Shown: positions 10,224 to 19,234 of the stretch, in pieces
Layout of the letters: the number at the start of each line of letters is the position of its first letter
Numbering within the stretch: position 1 is the stretch's first letter
DNA from: Pseudanabaena sp. FACHB-2040
Lineage (GTDB): Bacteria > Cyanobacteriota > Cyanobacteriia > Phormidesmidales > Phormidesmidaceae
NCBI RefSeq assembly: GCF_014696715.1
Contig: NZ_JACJQO010000005.1
Span: 1,054,001-1,118,000 of the forward strand
Reading direction: 5' to 3'
DNA length: 64,000 nucleotides
Position numbers and translations under genes: made by a program
The notes under the pieces: model-generated
The model's database searches: none
What the model was told of the DNA's origin: nothing
The model's input: only the letters and a program-made list of their open reading frames with translations

Positions 10224-11675
10224 ATGGGTAGCAACGCCGCAGACTGGGGTCGTGGGCTGACGATCAAGAGCGCACCGCTAGAGGCTACTTGTCAACTCCT
10301 AATCGAGACTATGGTACTCAACAATTCTCTAATGCTGTTGGCTGTGCCCTCTTCAAAGGGTACCTCTGGTGCCGCCGGTTCTCTGCCCGAACAGCGAGTT
10401 GCTTCGTTAACGGACATGAATCTTCTCACCCGCACTCTCACCCATGCGCTTTATAGCGATAGTCCGCTGCCAGATCTGGCCTCGGGATTGGGCATTCAGC
10501 TAGCGGCAGATGCCTGTGTATTTATCGGACGGCACCTGCCCACAGGCAAGATTACCCTGACCCTTTGGCAGCCTCAGACCTTGGCCCAGGTTTGGCAATT
10601 TTGCCCAAACTTATCCGCTAGCCTAGAAGCTGCTCAGCTCGCTCTGAAACTGATTCGAGAAGCCTGTCGAGCTGCCGACGCCGAGTGGCAACAGGCTCTA
10701 GAACGCCTGCTCAGTCTAGGGAATGGTGGGGATTGGCTGAGGGAAATGAGATCGCACTACATCACCCCGATCAGAGCTTCGGCTGAAACCGAGGGAATTG
10801 TGCTGCTGCTGAGTCAAGAAGAGCATTCAGGGCGAACGCTCCATCCCGCCTTGGCCGAAGAGATCGGGGCTTTGGTGGCCCTAGCTTTTCACCAGCACCA
10901 CCTGCACCAGCAGGCCCAACACAGCCTTGAGCAGCTGCGCTACCTCAACCAGCTCAAAGACGACTTTCTCAGCACCCTCAATCACGAACTGCGAACACCC
11001 TTGACTAGCATGATGCTGGCCATTCGGATGCTGCGGCGACCTGATCTAACGCCCGAGCGCAAAGCAATGTATCTAGACATTCTGGAGCAGCAGTGTTCGC
11101 GGGAGGTGACGCTGGTCAACGATCTGTTGGCCCTTCAGGCGATTGAATCGGGCAGCGCTCAGGTGACCCTGTCGCCTCTCAATCTGAACCACTTTTTGAG
11201 ATCGCTGGCAACGGCGCAGCAAGACAGCTTCGACCAAGCCAATTTGAGCCTGCACCTGGAGTTGCCCCAGCGGTGGATCACCGTAGAAACAGAGGCTAAC
11301 AACCTATCTCGAATCTTTCAGGAGCTGTTGAGCAATGCCCGCAAATATGCCGAGCCTGGAACCACCGTGATCCTTTCAGCTGACTCCAACTCAGCCGATC
11401 CTGATTCTGTAATCATCAGGCTGCAGAGTGAAGGAGCTGGTATTGAGCCAGCAGAGTTGCCCCACATCTTTGATAAATTTCGGCGTGGGCAGGGCGTTAC
11501 TCAACGGGCAATTCCGGGAACAGGGACAGGTCTGGCTTTGGTCAAAGGGCTAGTGCAGCAAATACACGGCCAAATATCAGTTACCAGCCAGCCCACCGCT
11601 CAAAAAAACTGCTGGAAGACCTGCTTCACAATCTACCTACCGCACCATGCCGTCAAGTCCCTCGTCACAGGATAA
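10224..11675 (+). CDS. GAF-domain sensor histidine kinase
   Basis: A soluble 483-residue histidine kinase without transmembrane helices. Residues ~65-225 look like a GAF sensor, followed by a coiled linker and the phosphoacceptor H-box STLNHELRTPL with His254. The ATPase domain has an N-box around QELLSNARKYAEPG (366-379) and a G2 box PGTGTGLAL (431-439). The G1 box reads SEGAG instead of the usual DxGxG, so the nucleotide-contacting Asp is replaced by Glu; activity may still be possible. No response regulator is adjacent, so the partner is unknown. ATGs at about residues 30 and 65 are alternative starts. Confidence 0.88.
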   Translation: MGSNAADWGRGLTIKSAPLEATCQLLIETMVLNNSLMLLAVPSSKGTSGAAGSLPEQRVASLTDMNLLTRTLTHALYSDSPLPDLASGLGIQLAADACVFIGRHLPTGKITLTLWQPQTLAQVWQFCPNLSASLEAAQLALKLIREACRAADAEWQQALERLLSLGNGGDWLREMRSHYITPIRASAETEGIVLLLSQEEHSGRTLHPALAEEIGALVALAFHQHHLHQQAQHSLEQLRYLNQLKDDFLSTLNHELRTPLTSMMLAIRMLRRPDLTPERKAMYLDILEQQCSREVTLVNDLLALQAIESGSAQVTLSPLNLNHFLRSLATAQQDSFDQANLSLHLELPQRWITVETEANNLSRIFQELLSNARKYAEPGTTVILSADSNSADPDSVIIRLQSEGAGIEPAELPHIFDKFRRGQGVTQRAIPGTGTGLALVKGLVQQIHGQISVTSQPTAQKNCWKTCFTIYLPHHAVKSLVTG

Positions 11676-11775
11676 TTCACTAGATCTTGCAGTGATCTTT
11701 ACAAGTTTGCTGCTATTCTGTTGCATGAGTGGATGCTAGGCAACGTTACTCACCCAACGCGCTTAAAATGGTCCT

Positions 11776-12378
11776 ATGAGCCAACATCCTACCAACACCG
11801 ACCGCTCAGTTCCCATCGAGCTCTCCGTAGCTGACCCGCTGGCCAATGTGCCCACGGGAAGTACGATGCAGGTTGCTCTGGGAGAGGTTGAGATTTTTAC
11901 CCAAAAGCTAGAAGGACGGCAGCGACGTATCACGGCTGCTATCCACATTCCTTCGGGCCTGGATCAGGTCTGGCAGGTACTCACTGATTACGAGCACTTG
12001 GCTGACTTCATTCCCAATTTGACTCAGAGCAAGCGGCTGCCTCACCCAGCGGGCGGCATTCGGCTAGAGCAGATTGGGGCTCAGTGCTTCCTTAATATCA
12101 AGTTCTGCGCTCGAGTCGTGCTAGACATGGCCGAACGCTTTCCCCAGGAACTAAGCTTTTCTATGGTGGAGGGAGACTTCCGCCAGTTTGAAGGGGCTTG
12201 GAAGCTAGAGCCGATCTCTTTGGCCGAAGGTGAAGCGACGCGGCTGGTGTACGACCTGAAGGTGCTGCCGCCCCGAGCCATGCCCGCCGGACTGATCGAG
12301 CGGCACATCCGCCACAACCTATCAGAGAATCTGACGGCAATCCGCGATCGCACCGTGCAGCTATTTGCGATCGCATAA
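11776..12378 (+). CDS. SRPBCC (START-like) family protein
   Basis: A 200-residue protein whose core (about 50-190) has the hydrophobic-pocket START/polyketide cyclase pattern, with the characteristic IPSGLDQVWQVLTDYEHLADFIPN near its beginning. Such domains bind lipids or other hydrophobic ligands; cyanobacteria encode many of unknown function. It lacks a signal peptide. It lies 100 bases downstream of the histidine kinase and converges with the methyltransferase gene. Confidence 0.82.
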   Translation: MSQHPTNTDRSVPIELSVADPLANVPTGSTMQVALGEVEIFTQKLEGRQRRITAAIHIPSGLDQVWQVLTDYEHLADFIPNLTQSKRLPHPAGGIRLEQIGAQCFLNIKFCARVVLDMAERFPQELSFSMVEGDFRQFEGAWKLEPISLAEGEATRLVYDLKVLPPRAMPAGLIERHIRHNLSENLTAIRDRTVQLFAIA

Positions 12379-12411
12379 CTCCCTTCCATTTCTAAAACGC
12401 AGCCCTCTATA

Positions 12412-12460
12412 GAGACGCGGTCAGACAGCCCTAGCAGACATGCCTGGTTCAACGCGTCTC
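12412..12460. repeat. GAGACGCG...CGCGTCTC inverted repeat
   Basis: Eight-base perfect arms at 12412-12419 and 12453-12460 lie between two convergent genes. A second element with the same arms is at 57106-57199. This looks like a small dispersed palindromic repeat and may also help end transcription, though no T-run follows. Confidence 0.5.
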
Positions 12461-12484
12461 CACGTTTAAGGGGTTACTAACGGG

Positions 12485-13147
12485 TCACGACGACGGCACT
12501 AGAGGTTTTTGCCGTTCGGCAATCACCGCGTAGAAAGGATCAGCCCCACCCATACCCAGCATTTGCAGGAAGGGGGGCACTGAGGACTGTTGAGAAATCA
12601 CCTCAGGCGTGCCAAACCCCGGCACCGACTGAAAATACTGCTTCACCAATTCCACCCGCTGGGCCTCCGACCCCTCTCGCCAAGCTGCGATCGCTTTTTG
12701 GTAAAACATTCGGTTGGAAAAGCTGAAAATAGCAATTCCCCCCGGCTTGAGAATTCGGTAGACCTCAGCAAACACCTGCTCGGGATACTGCAAGTATTGG
12801 ACAGAAACCGTATTCAAAACGGCATCAAAGGACTGATCTTCGAGAGGAAGCTGGGGGTTTTCGTTGAGGTTCTGCAGAAAGTAGTGGTTGAGCCGAGGAT
12901 TCTTAGCCAGCTCTTCTTCATTCAAGCCGTGGCCCTCAACCCACTCAAAATCCACTCCATCGGGCAGGTGAGAAACCCAGCTGCTCATCATGTCGAAGAT
13001 CCGGCTACCGGGCCGCAGCCGCTGCCGGTACAGATCGGTAAGCTGCTGAATAAACCCATCGTCTACGTGGGTAACAAAGCGAGGATAGTCGTAAAAGAGC
13101 GTGTCGCTAGACGAGTCTAGCTTGGCGCGCTGTTCGGGATGCAGCAT
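12485..13147 (-). CDS. Class I SAM-dependent methyltransferase
   Basis: A 220-residue methyltransferase of the Methyltransf_11 type. SRIFDMMSSWVSHLP (about 48-62) takes the place of the usual glycine-rich motif I, and SFDAVLNTVSVQYLQYPEQV followed by ILKPGGIAIFSFSNRMF are motifs II and III. The motif I region lacks the usual GxGxG, so cofactor binding may be atypical. The substrate cannot be inferred from the neighbours. The gene converges with the SRPBCC gene. Confidence 0.8.
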   Translation of the reverse strand: MLHPEQRAKLDSSSDTLFYDYPRFVTHVDDGFIQQLTDLYRQRLRPGSRIFDMMSSWVSHLPDGVDFEWVEGHGLNEEELAKNPRLNHYFLQNLNENPQLPLEDQSFDAVLNTVSVQYLQYPEQVFAEVYRILKPGGIAIFSFSNRMFYQKAIAAWREGSEAQRVELVKQYFQSVPGFGTPEVISQQSSVPPFLQMLGMGGADPFYAVIAERQKPLVPSS

Positions 13148-13221
13148 GGGTTAACCAGATCAATGACGGCTTTTCTTTGAGTGTAAACAAAGATTAAGCC
13201 AGTGACATCGCCATTGAGGGG

Positions 13222-13776
13222 TCAGGCAAACCATTCGGCCAACTGCTGATTCACGTCTTTCGAATCGAAGTGTTCGGGATTGAAGCTCTCACCCGCCTGC
13301 TGCCAAAGGGCGTCATACTCTGGATCTTCGGGGTCGTTAAGGCGCTCTAGAAACTCCTCATAGCCCCAGACACCGCCGCTTTTTTCGGGTGGACAGGCCC
13401 GTTCGCCATCGATGCAGCAGAGGGCGGCCTGCTCCGGTTGCTCCAGCACTTCGTTGAGTTCTAAGCGGTGTAGCCAGCCCTCAGCCGGGTCATAGGTGTA
13501 GAAACAGGGCTGGGGATCAAAGGAGAAGATTTCGGTAAGTGCGATCGCACCTTCATCCTCAACTGCAGATCCAGCAGAGGCCTGACCGTACCGTTTGTCG
13601 TTGACCTTAAAGAAATGGGGATACTGGTCCTTCCAGCCCATGACCGATTGAAGCACTGTATGAAGCTGCTCAAGCGTGAATCGGGCCGGCACCTGGAAGC
13701 ATCGCCAGATAGGCGGGTAGCTGTCTACCAGTTCAACATAGAACTGATAGAGGATTTCAGCCGAGGTATTGTTCAT
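13222..13776 (-). CDS. Plasmid pRiA4b ORF-3 family protein
   Basis: A 184-residue acidic protein of the pRiA4b ORF-3/IS1096 TnpR-like family. The start EILYQFYVELVDSYPPIWR and the following ARFTLEQLHTVLQSVMGW are the family signature, and a C-terminal segment GVWGYEEFLERLNDP matches the conserved end. The molecular role of the family is not established; despite the name there is no transposon around it. No operon partner is evident. Confidence 0.85.
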   Translation of the reverse strand: MNNTSAEILYQFYVELVDSYPPIWRCFQVPARFTLEQLHTVLQSVMGWKDQYPHFFKVNDKRYGQASAGSAVEDEGAIALTEIFSFDPQPCFYTYDPAEGWLHRLELNEVLEQPEQAALCCIDGERACPPEKSGGVWGYEEFLERLNDPEDPEYDALWQQAGESFNPEHFDSKDVNQQLAEWFA

Positions 13777-13941
13777 GGAGCGTTGGGATGACTCTAGGGG
13801 GTGGAAGGCGAAAGGGAAGGCAAAAGGCAGAAGGTAGGAATCTTTGGGTGTTTGCCTGAAAGCTTTTCTTAACAGCTAAGGTCTTTTATGGCTACCTTGG
13901 CCTTCTGTTGTGCTGCCCTAGCCATTTTACCGTGACTGGTT

Positions 13942-15456
13942 CTATGGAATGGCTGTGATCAGTTTGGTTAGGAAGTTGTCTTCCTGCACCCAGACTGAAA
14001 CAGAGCCGCCCTGACAACGAAATTCGCCCCAGCCGTCAGCGTTAGTATCAATGGGAGTTGGGATGTGGCCTGTCATATCTATGAAGCGGGTGTTGGGTTT
14101 GCCAACTTCCATCCATTTTGAGCCCTCAGCACCATTGCTCATAACTACTGCTAAAGCGCGAGGATTGGCCGCATTACCCAGGCGAGTCCAACCGATGGTG
14201 TTGGGGTGATCAAAGTAGTCGTACTGTGGCCCGTAGGCGTAGTACTGTCGGGCGGAGAGCAGCTTGTCTAAAATTGGTTTAAAGCAGGGCATATGGATGG
14301 CATATTCGTTGCCATCTTTGCCTTTATCTGTGTAGTCGGCCCCATAGTAGTCGGCATAAAAAATGCACGGATAGCCTTCCTGGCGTAGCAGGATGAGGGC
14401 GTAGGCTAGGGGCTTAAACCAGGGTTCCACAGGAGACTCTAGCGCCTGCAGAGGTTGGGAATCGTGGTTTTCTACAAAGGTTACCGCATGGGTAGGGCGG
14501 TGCTGCATCACTGTGCCTTCTAGGATCTGGCGCAGGTCGTAGTGGGAGCCTTCTTTGCTAGCCCGGTAGAAGCTGTAGTGGAGACACACGTCAAAGACCG
14601 ACATTCTGCTGCCCACGGCGTCTATGTACCAGAGCAGAGTGTTGAGATCTGGCACCCAATACTCTCCCACTACAAAGAGGTCTTTACCTACGTGCTGCTC
14701 TAGGGCGTCGAGCCAGTTTGGGAAAAACCAGGCTGAGATGTGCTTAATGGCGTCTAGTCGAAATCCGTCTACCCCAGTGGTGTCGAGATACCACTTGCCC
14801 CAATCGGTAATTTCGCGGCGCACCCCCTCATTCTGAAAATCAAGATCACAGCCCATGAGGTAAGAAAAGTTGCCCTTCTCCAGGGCGACGTAATCATCGA
14901 ACTGCTTGCCTTCTACCAGGTAAACGGTGCTGCGATCGTCTGGGTTTGTGGCGTTGTAGTCAACAGCATCGAAGTGGTGCCAGTGCCATTCAAACTGGGA
15001 GTATTTTCCCTGACGACCAGGAAAATTGTAGTAGGTGTAGCTCTCGATCTCGTGCAGTTCCCCTTTAGGATGGAGCCGATCGCCTTGCCAGAAAGGAGTT
15101 GCTCGAAAGGTTTCCTTGGCATCACCGCCCATTTTGTGGTTCAGCACAGTGTCGGCATAAACCTGGATCTCATTTTTCTGTAGGGCTTTTATTGCCTCTA
15201 GATACTGTTCGCGGGTGCCATACTTCGTGCGAACGCTGTCTTTCTGGTCAAATTCGCCCAAATCATATAGGTCATAGACCCCATAGCCAACATCGTATCC
15301 GCCGCTAAGACCTTTATAGGCAGGCGGTAGCCAGAGGGCTGTAAAACCGACATCAGCCAAATCCTTCGCAGCTTTGTTAACTTCACTCCAAAGGGTACCA
15401 TCGGCGGGAGTGTACCAGTGGAAGTACTGCATCATGACGCCGTTGCTTTGTGCCAC
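13942..15456 (-). CDS. Cytosolic alpha-amylase (GH13, subfamily 5-like)
   Basis: A 504-residue alpha-amylase without signal peptide, so it should act on intracellular alpha-glucans such as glycogen or maltodextrins. The (beta/alpha)8 barrel begins GVMMQYFHWYTPADGTLW. Catalytic residues are visible: nucleophile D235 in VDGFRLDAIKH, acid/base E265 in VVGEYW, and transition-state D332 in FVENHDSQ. The family's B domain follows the DTVLNHK motif (~102-108). Length and motifs match the cytoplasmic amylases of the AmyS type. It is monocistronic, with ~140 bases to the next gene. Confidence 0.93.
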   Translation of the reverse strand: MAQSNGVMMQYFHWYTPADGTLWSEVNKAAKDLADVGFTALWLPPAYKGLSGGYDVGYGVYDLYDLGEFDQKDSVRTKYGTREQYLEAIKALQKNEIQVYADTVLNHKMGGDAKETFRATPFWQGDRLHPKGELHEIESYTYYNFPGRQGKYSQFEWHWHHFDAVDYNATNPDDRSTVYLVEGKQFDDYVALEKGNFSYLMGCDLDFQNEGVRREITDWGKWYLDTTGVDGFRLDAIKHISAWFFPNWLDALEQHVGKDLFVVGEYWVPDLNTLLWYIDAVGSRMSVFDVCLHYSFYRASKEGSHYDLRQILEGTVMQHRPTHAVTFVENHDSQPLQALESPVEPWFKPLAYALILLRQEGYPCIFYADYYGADYTDKGKDGNEYAIHMPCFKPILDKLLSARQYYAYGPQYDYFDHPNTIGWTRLGNAANPRALAVVMSNGAEGSKWMEVGKPNTRFIDMTGHIPTPIDTNADGWGEFRCQGGSVSVWVQEDNFLTKLITAIP

Positions 15457-15595
15457 GATCTGCCGACCTCTGTTGAATGCAATAGCGGAGACAATACCGT
15501 GAATTATTGCCTGACGTGGATCAGAACGGTTTAATTAGAGAGCTTTTCTTTAGCTTTCCTCAGACTGAGTAACGGGCGTTGAATTGAGTGCTCAC

Positions 15596-16792
15596 TTAGC
15601 CTTGTTTTACAGCAAGTTGGGGAGCCCGTCGCCACAGGTCAAGCCCGACTTGAATGGCACAAATAAGGGTGAGAATAGCCACCAGATTAAGGGATGAAAT
15701 CTGGCTTCCGCTTACTGCAAGTAGAAGAATCAGAGCGGCAGCAGTTAATCGATAGGTGCTGAGCACCCTGCGGAATCGAGGCGTACCCAAAGTGCAGGTC
15801 ATCCAATGAATGCCCGCTAAGACGGAAAGGGAAAGTGCGATCGCACCACACAACAGCCACCGCTCCGCTGTTTCCGGCGGCATTCCAGGGCCATTTTCGA
15901 TCATTCGCCCTACCCCCACACCAGCAGCCGTAAGGCTAGCCGCCAGCGGTAAGTGCGCATAGAGCCAGGTCAACCCGATGGTCATTTGACCTCGCTTCAT
16001 AGACTGCAGAGGAGATCCGTCAGCAGAGTCGAAGTAGAGCCACCAGAGACTAAAAGCCAGGCTCAAACCTAAAAAAGCGGTCAAGCCCGCTTCAAAGCTC
16101 CACTGCAGTTCCTCCAAGCCATTGACCACAGCAATAATAGATTCTCCCAGCACAATGATAGTGAATAGGCCAATTCGCTCTGGAATGTGGGTCAGGCTAG
16201 GGGGAATCAGCACTACCAACTTCCTTGCTGTTAAAGGAGTGCCGAGGTCAACCAACATACCTACCGCCCAGAGCACATAGCGCCAGGGCACCGGCACAAA
16301 TATGGAGGCAAGCCAAAGCATGACACTACTGCCAAAGCCCAGAGCATAACGAGTGGTTAAGCCACGCGCTTCGGCAATAAAGTGCCCAGCAATTAAGTAC
16401 TGCACCACCAGCAAGCCTCGAAAGAGGACATAGCAGAGGGCAAATCCAACTGAACCGTCTTCCAATCCGTGGTGGGCGTTGACCGCCATCGCTGCCACAA
16501 TTCCCATTTGCAGAAAGGTGAGCAGCCGGTCAGGAATAGCATCATTGTCAAAGCGGGTGGCGTAGAAGGTTGCCCCTACCCAGCACCACCAGATGGCAAA
16601 AAAGAACAGCGCAAAACTCATTAGGCCCCCACCTGACAGGTGATCCCTCAGGTAGTGAGCCAACTCTCCAATGGCCGCTACAAAGACCAGGTCATAAAAC
16701 AGCTCCAGCCAAGTTGCCCGCCGTTCTTCTGATTCTTCTCCATCCCGTCGCAGGGTCGGGGGTTGCCACAGGGCTCTCAACATCGAGTTCAC
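15596..16792 (-). CDS. Low temperature requirement protein A (LtrA) family membrane protein
   Basis: A 398-residue integral membrane protein with the LtrA signature ESEERRATWLELFYDLVFVA near the N-terminus and eight or more hydrophobic spans. LtrA was named from Listeria, where it affects growth at low temperature; the transported or sensed substrate is unknown. Another family segment is IGLFTIIVLGESIIAV (about 205-220). No partner genes are apparent. Confidence 0.87.
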   Translation of the reverse strand: MNSMLRALWQPPTLRRDGEESEERRATWLELFYDLVFVAAIGELAHYLRDHLSGGGLMSFALFFFAIWWCWVGATFYATRFDNDAIPDRLLTFLQMGIVAAMAVNAHHGLEDGSVGFALCYVLFRGLLVVQYLIAGHFIAEARGLTTRYALGFGSSVMLWLASIFVPVPWRYVLWAVGMLVDLGTPLTARKLVVLIPPSLTHIPERIGLFTIIVLGESIIAVVNGLEELQWSFEAGLTAFLGLSLAFSLWWLYFDSADGSPLQSMKRGQMTIGLTWLYAHLPLAASLTAAGVGVGRMIENGPGMPPETAERWLLCGAIALSLSVLAGIHWMTCTLGTPRFRRVLSTYRLTAAALILLLAVSGSQISSLNLVAILTLICAIQVGLDLWRRAPQLAVKQG

Positions 16793-17048
16793 CTTGATAG
16801 CTGGGCTATTGGGCCGTTTCTATAGGTCAGTCAGTTAGAATACCGCTTCTACAATGAAACAGAGCTAAGAGCACTGTCAGTATTTTGGAGTACCAAAAAT
16901 CCTCTGTTCTCTTATCCCCGCTTTTCCTTTAGCAGTCTTATCAGATTAACTTTTCAGCAGCGGCTCTTTCTAGGACTTGAGGTGGCTTCTGTCAACGTTG
17001 GTTGCCCCAAGGTGAAGCCTGAACAAGCAGACTCCACCTTGGAGGAGA

Positions 17049-17750
17049 TTAGGCTGCCATGTCGAACAGCAGCACTTCAGCTTCGGTGGCGGCAGCCAAG
17101 GTCAGGACCTCTGAATGGGTGACAGCGGCCCCATCCCCTGCCGTAAGAGTGTAGCCATTGAGATCAATGGTTCCTCGCGCTACCTGCAGCCAGGCAACTC
17201 GCCCCTGCCGCAGCGCATGGTCTACAGCCTCACCCTCCTGCAACGAAGTGGCATAGAGATTCACGTCTTGGTGAATGGTGACTGAGCCTTCTCGACCGTC
17301 GCGAGAGCCTACCAGCCGCAGCTTACCCTGCTTCTCTTCAGAGGAGAAATGGGTTTGCTCATAACCGGGTTCAATGCCGCTCTGATCCGGCAAAATCCAG
17401 ATCTGCAGAAAGTGAACCGGGTCGGTTTTGGAGGCGTTGTACTCGCTGTGGAGAATGCCAGTGCCTGCCGACATCCGCTGCACATCGCCAGGGCGAATGA
17501 TGGAACCATTGCCGATGTTGTCTTTGTGCTCCAGGGCTCCCTCAAGGACGTAGGAAATAATTTCCATGTCTCGGTGGCCGTGAGTACCAAATCCTTGGCT
17601 AGGAGAGACTTTGTCCTCGTTAATCACTCGCAGGGTGGCAAAGCCCATGTGATTGGGGTCGTAGTAGTTACCGAAAGAAAATGTGTGGCGACTGTCTAAC
17701 CAACCAAAATTCGCCGCACCTCTTTCATTTGCCGGACGAATCGTGATCAT
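17049..17750 (-). CDS. Pirin family protein (YhhW type)
   Basis: A bicupin of 233 residues when started at the ATG at 17750, which has a near-perfect AGGAGG eight bases upstream; the frame extends 13 codons further but without such a site. Metal-binding residues of the N-terminal cupin are visible in [14 protein letters not shown] and [10 protein letters not shown]. Pirins of this type are iron-binding proteins, and some have quercetinase activity; the role in cyanobacteria is unclear. The gene is transcribed divergently from a LysR regulator 150 bases away, which probably controls it. Confidence 0.9.
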   Translation of the reverse strand: MITIRPANERGAANFGWLDSRHTFSFGNYYDPNHMGFATLRVINEDKVSPSQGFGTHGHRDMEIISYVLEGALEHKDNIGNGSIIRPGDVQRMSAGTGILHSEYNASKTDPVHFLQIWILPDQSGIEPGYEQTHFSSEEKQGKLRLVGSRDGREGSVTIHQDVNLYATSLQEGEAVDHALRQGRVAWLQVARGTIDLNGYTLTAGDGAAVTHSEVLTLAAATEAEVLLFDMAA

Positions 17751-17823
17751 GGGAAACCTCCTAACGTGTATTTGCGGAAGATCGTTCATAGCTTGGAACC
17801 AACCGCATAGTCCTAGAATAGAT

Positions 17824-17869
17824 TGAATCTAAATAAAAGACAATACTCTATAATGGAAACAGTTTGTCT
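17824..17869. promoter_or_regulatory. Pirin/LysR divergent promoter and operator candidate
   Basis: On the + strand TTGAAT (17824-17829) and TATAAT (17849-17854) resemble a -35/-10 pair with a 19-base spacer for the LysR gene. An inverted repeat AGACAA (17838-17843) / TTGTCT (17864-17869) straddles the -10. LysR proteins bind dyad sequences in such divergent regions, so this is a likely autoregulatory and pirin-controlling site. Confidence 0.45.
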
Positions 17870-17899
17870 CTTATTCGGAAGCAATAAACAGGTTTAGCG

Positions 17900-18811
17900 A
17901 TGGACAGGTTTGAAAGCATGCGGGCCTTTACCCGAGTGGTAGAAGCTGGAGGATTTGCGGCAGCAGCGCGCGAGATAGGGCTGACGCGATCGGCCGTTAA
18001 CAAACTGGTGATGAACCTAGAAAATGACTTAGGGGTGCAGTTGTTGCACCGCACTACCCGCAAGGTCACCCCAACGGATACCGGAATTGCTTTCTACGAA
18101 CGTTGCGTGGCTATTTTGGCGGACTTAGAAGAAGCTGAGCTAGCCGTTACCCAACTGCATGAAGAACCCAAAGGGACGCTTCGCATCAATGCTCCCATGA
18201 GCTTTGGCACGCTGCACTTGGCTCCTCTGGTAGCAGACTTTTTGGGGCAGTATCCAGACTTGCGGATTGAGCTGGTGCTGAGCGATCGCATTATTGACCC
18301 CATCGAAGAAGGCTTTGACATCACCGTGCGAATTGCCCAGCCCCCAGAATCTGCCCACCTCATTGTCCATGAACTGGCACAGGCTCCAATGGTCATTTGT
18401 GGGTCCCCGAGCTATCTGGCACAAAAAGGCATTCCCAACCACCCGCAGGATCTCAAACACCACAACTGCCTGCATTATGGCCACATTGCCTCGACCAACT
18501 ACTGGCAATTGATAGGCCCAGATGGAGAGCACCAAGTCAAAGTCCACGGTCCCCTATGTTCAAATAATGGGGAAGTTCTACGAGATGCCGCCATTAAAGG
18601 GCAAGGACTGGTGCTCCTACCCATATTTATCGTCGGTAACGAGCTACAGCAAGCCATTCTCAAGCCTGTTTTAGAAAAATATTACGCTCCCAAACTTTCT
18701 ATTTCCATTCTCTACCCCGTCAACCGGCATCTCTCGACTAAAGTGACCCTCTTTACCGAGTTCCTAAGTCACTCCATCAAAAATAATCCTCTACTTCAAG
18801 CACAGAAGTAG
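17900..18811 (+). CDS. LysR-family transcriptional regulator
   Basis: A 303-residue regulator. Residues 1-60 form the winged helix-turn-helix (MDRFESMRAFTRVVEAGGFA, then AREIGLTRSAVNKLVMNLEN), followed by a linker helix and a periplasmic-binding-protein-like effector domain from about residue 90 (PKGTLRINAPMSFGTLHLAP). It resembles the DNA-binding-first group that often governs a divergent oxidoreductase or pirin gene. The pirin gene lies immediately upstream on the opposite strand. The inducer is not inferable. Confidence 0.92.
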   Translation: MDRFESMRAFTRVVEAGGFAAAAREIGLTRSAVNKLVMNLENDLGVQLLHRTTRKVTPTDTGIAFYERCVAILADLEEAELAVTQLHEEPKGTLRINAPMSFGTLHLAPLVADFLGQYPDLRIELVLSDRIIDPIEEGFDITVRIAQPPESAHLIVHELAQAPMVICGSPSYLAQKGIPNHPQDLKHHNCLHYGHIASTNYWQLIGPDGEHQVKVHGPLCSNNGEVLRDAAIKGQGLVLLPIFIVGNELQQAILKPVLEKYYAPKLSISILYPVNRHLSTKVTLFTEFLSHSIKNNPLLQAQK

Positions 18812-19234
18812 CCCAACAGCATGCCTTGACCGGCCTTTGAGAATAAACAGAGAGCCTTTGTGCCCCTACAAGACATGCTCAGGCCTCAGTTCCTATTTTC
18901 CAGCTTTGACGAAATATTTACGAACTTCTTCAAGCCCAAATTTTTTGCATGAACCTTGTTCCCAAGAGTTGCCAGCGTTTCTAACACTTCGCTAAGTTAA
19001 TACGTAATTCTACGGATATGGATCTTTTGTTTAGTTCCAGCAAATTTAGGAACATTGCCAAGGCTGGTCTAAAGGGAGATTAGTCTTGCCTGGGCAAAAC
19101 CTGTTTTGCCGGATCTATTGCAAGCGTTTCCTACAGCTGGCTTCATACCAGGCTTGAGCATCTCCAAAGAACTAAGTGGGCGCATCCTACCTTCCCTCTC
19201 TTACGACCTACTTGAAATTATTGGAAGCTACAGG
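18812..19234. other. Gene-free leader of the PTPA-CTERM gene
   Basis: About 420 bases with no supported gene. The frame of the downstream protein is open back to a TTG at 19106, but the residues there do not look like a signal peptide and the ATG at 19235 does. No strong hairpin or recognised regulatory box was seen. Confidence 0.4.

Noticed and set aside
12425-12460. tRNA T-loop-like GGTTCAACGCG
   Set aside because: No acceptor, D or anticodon arms can be drawn around it; it belongs to a small inverted repeat.
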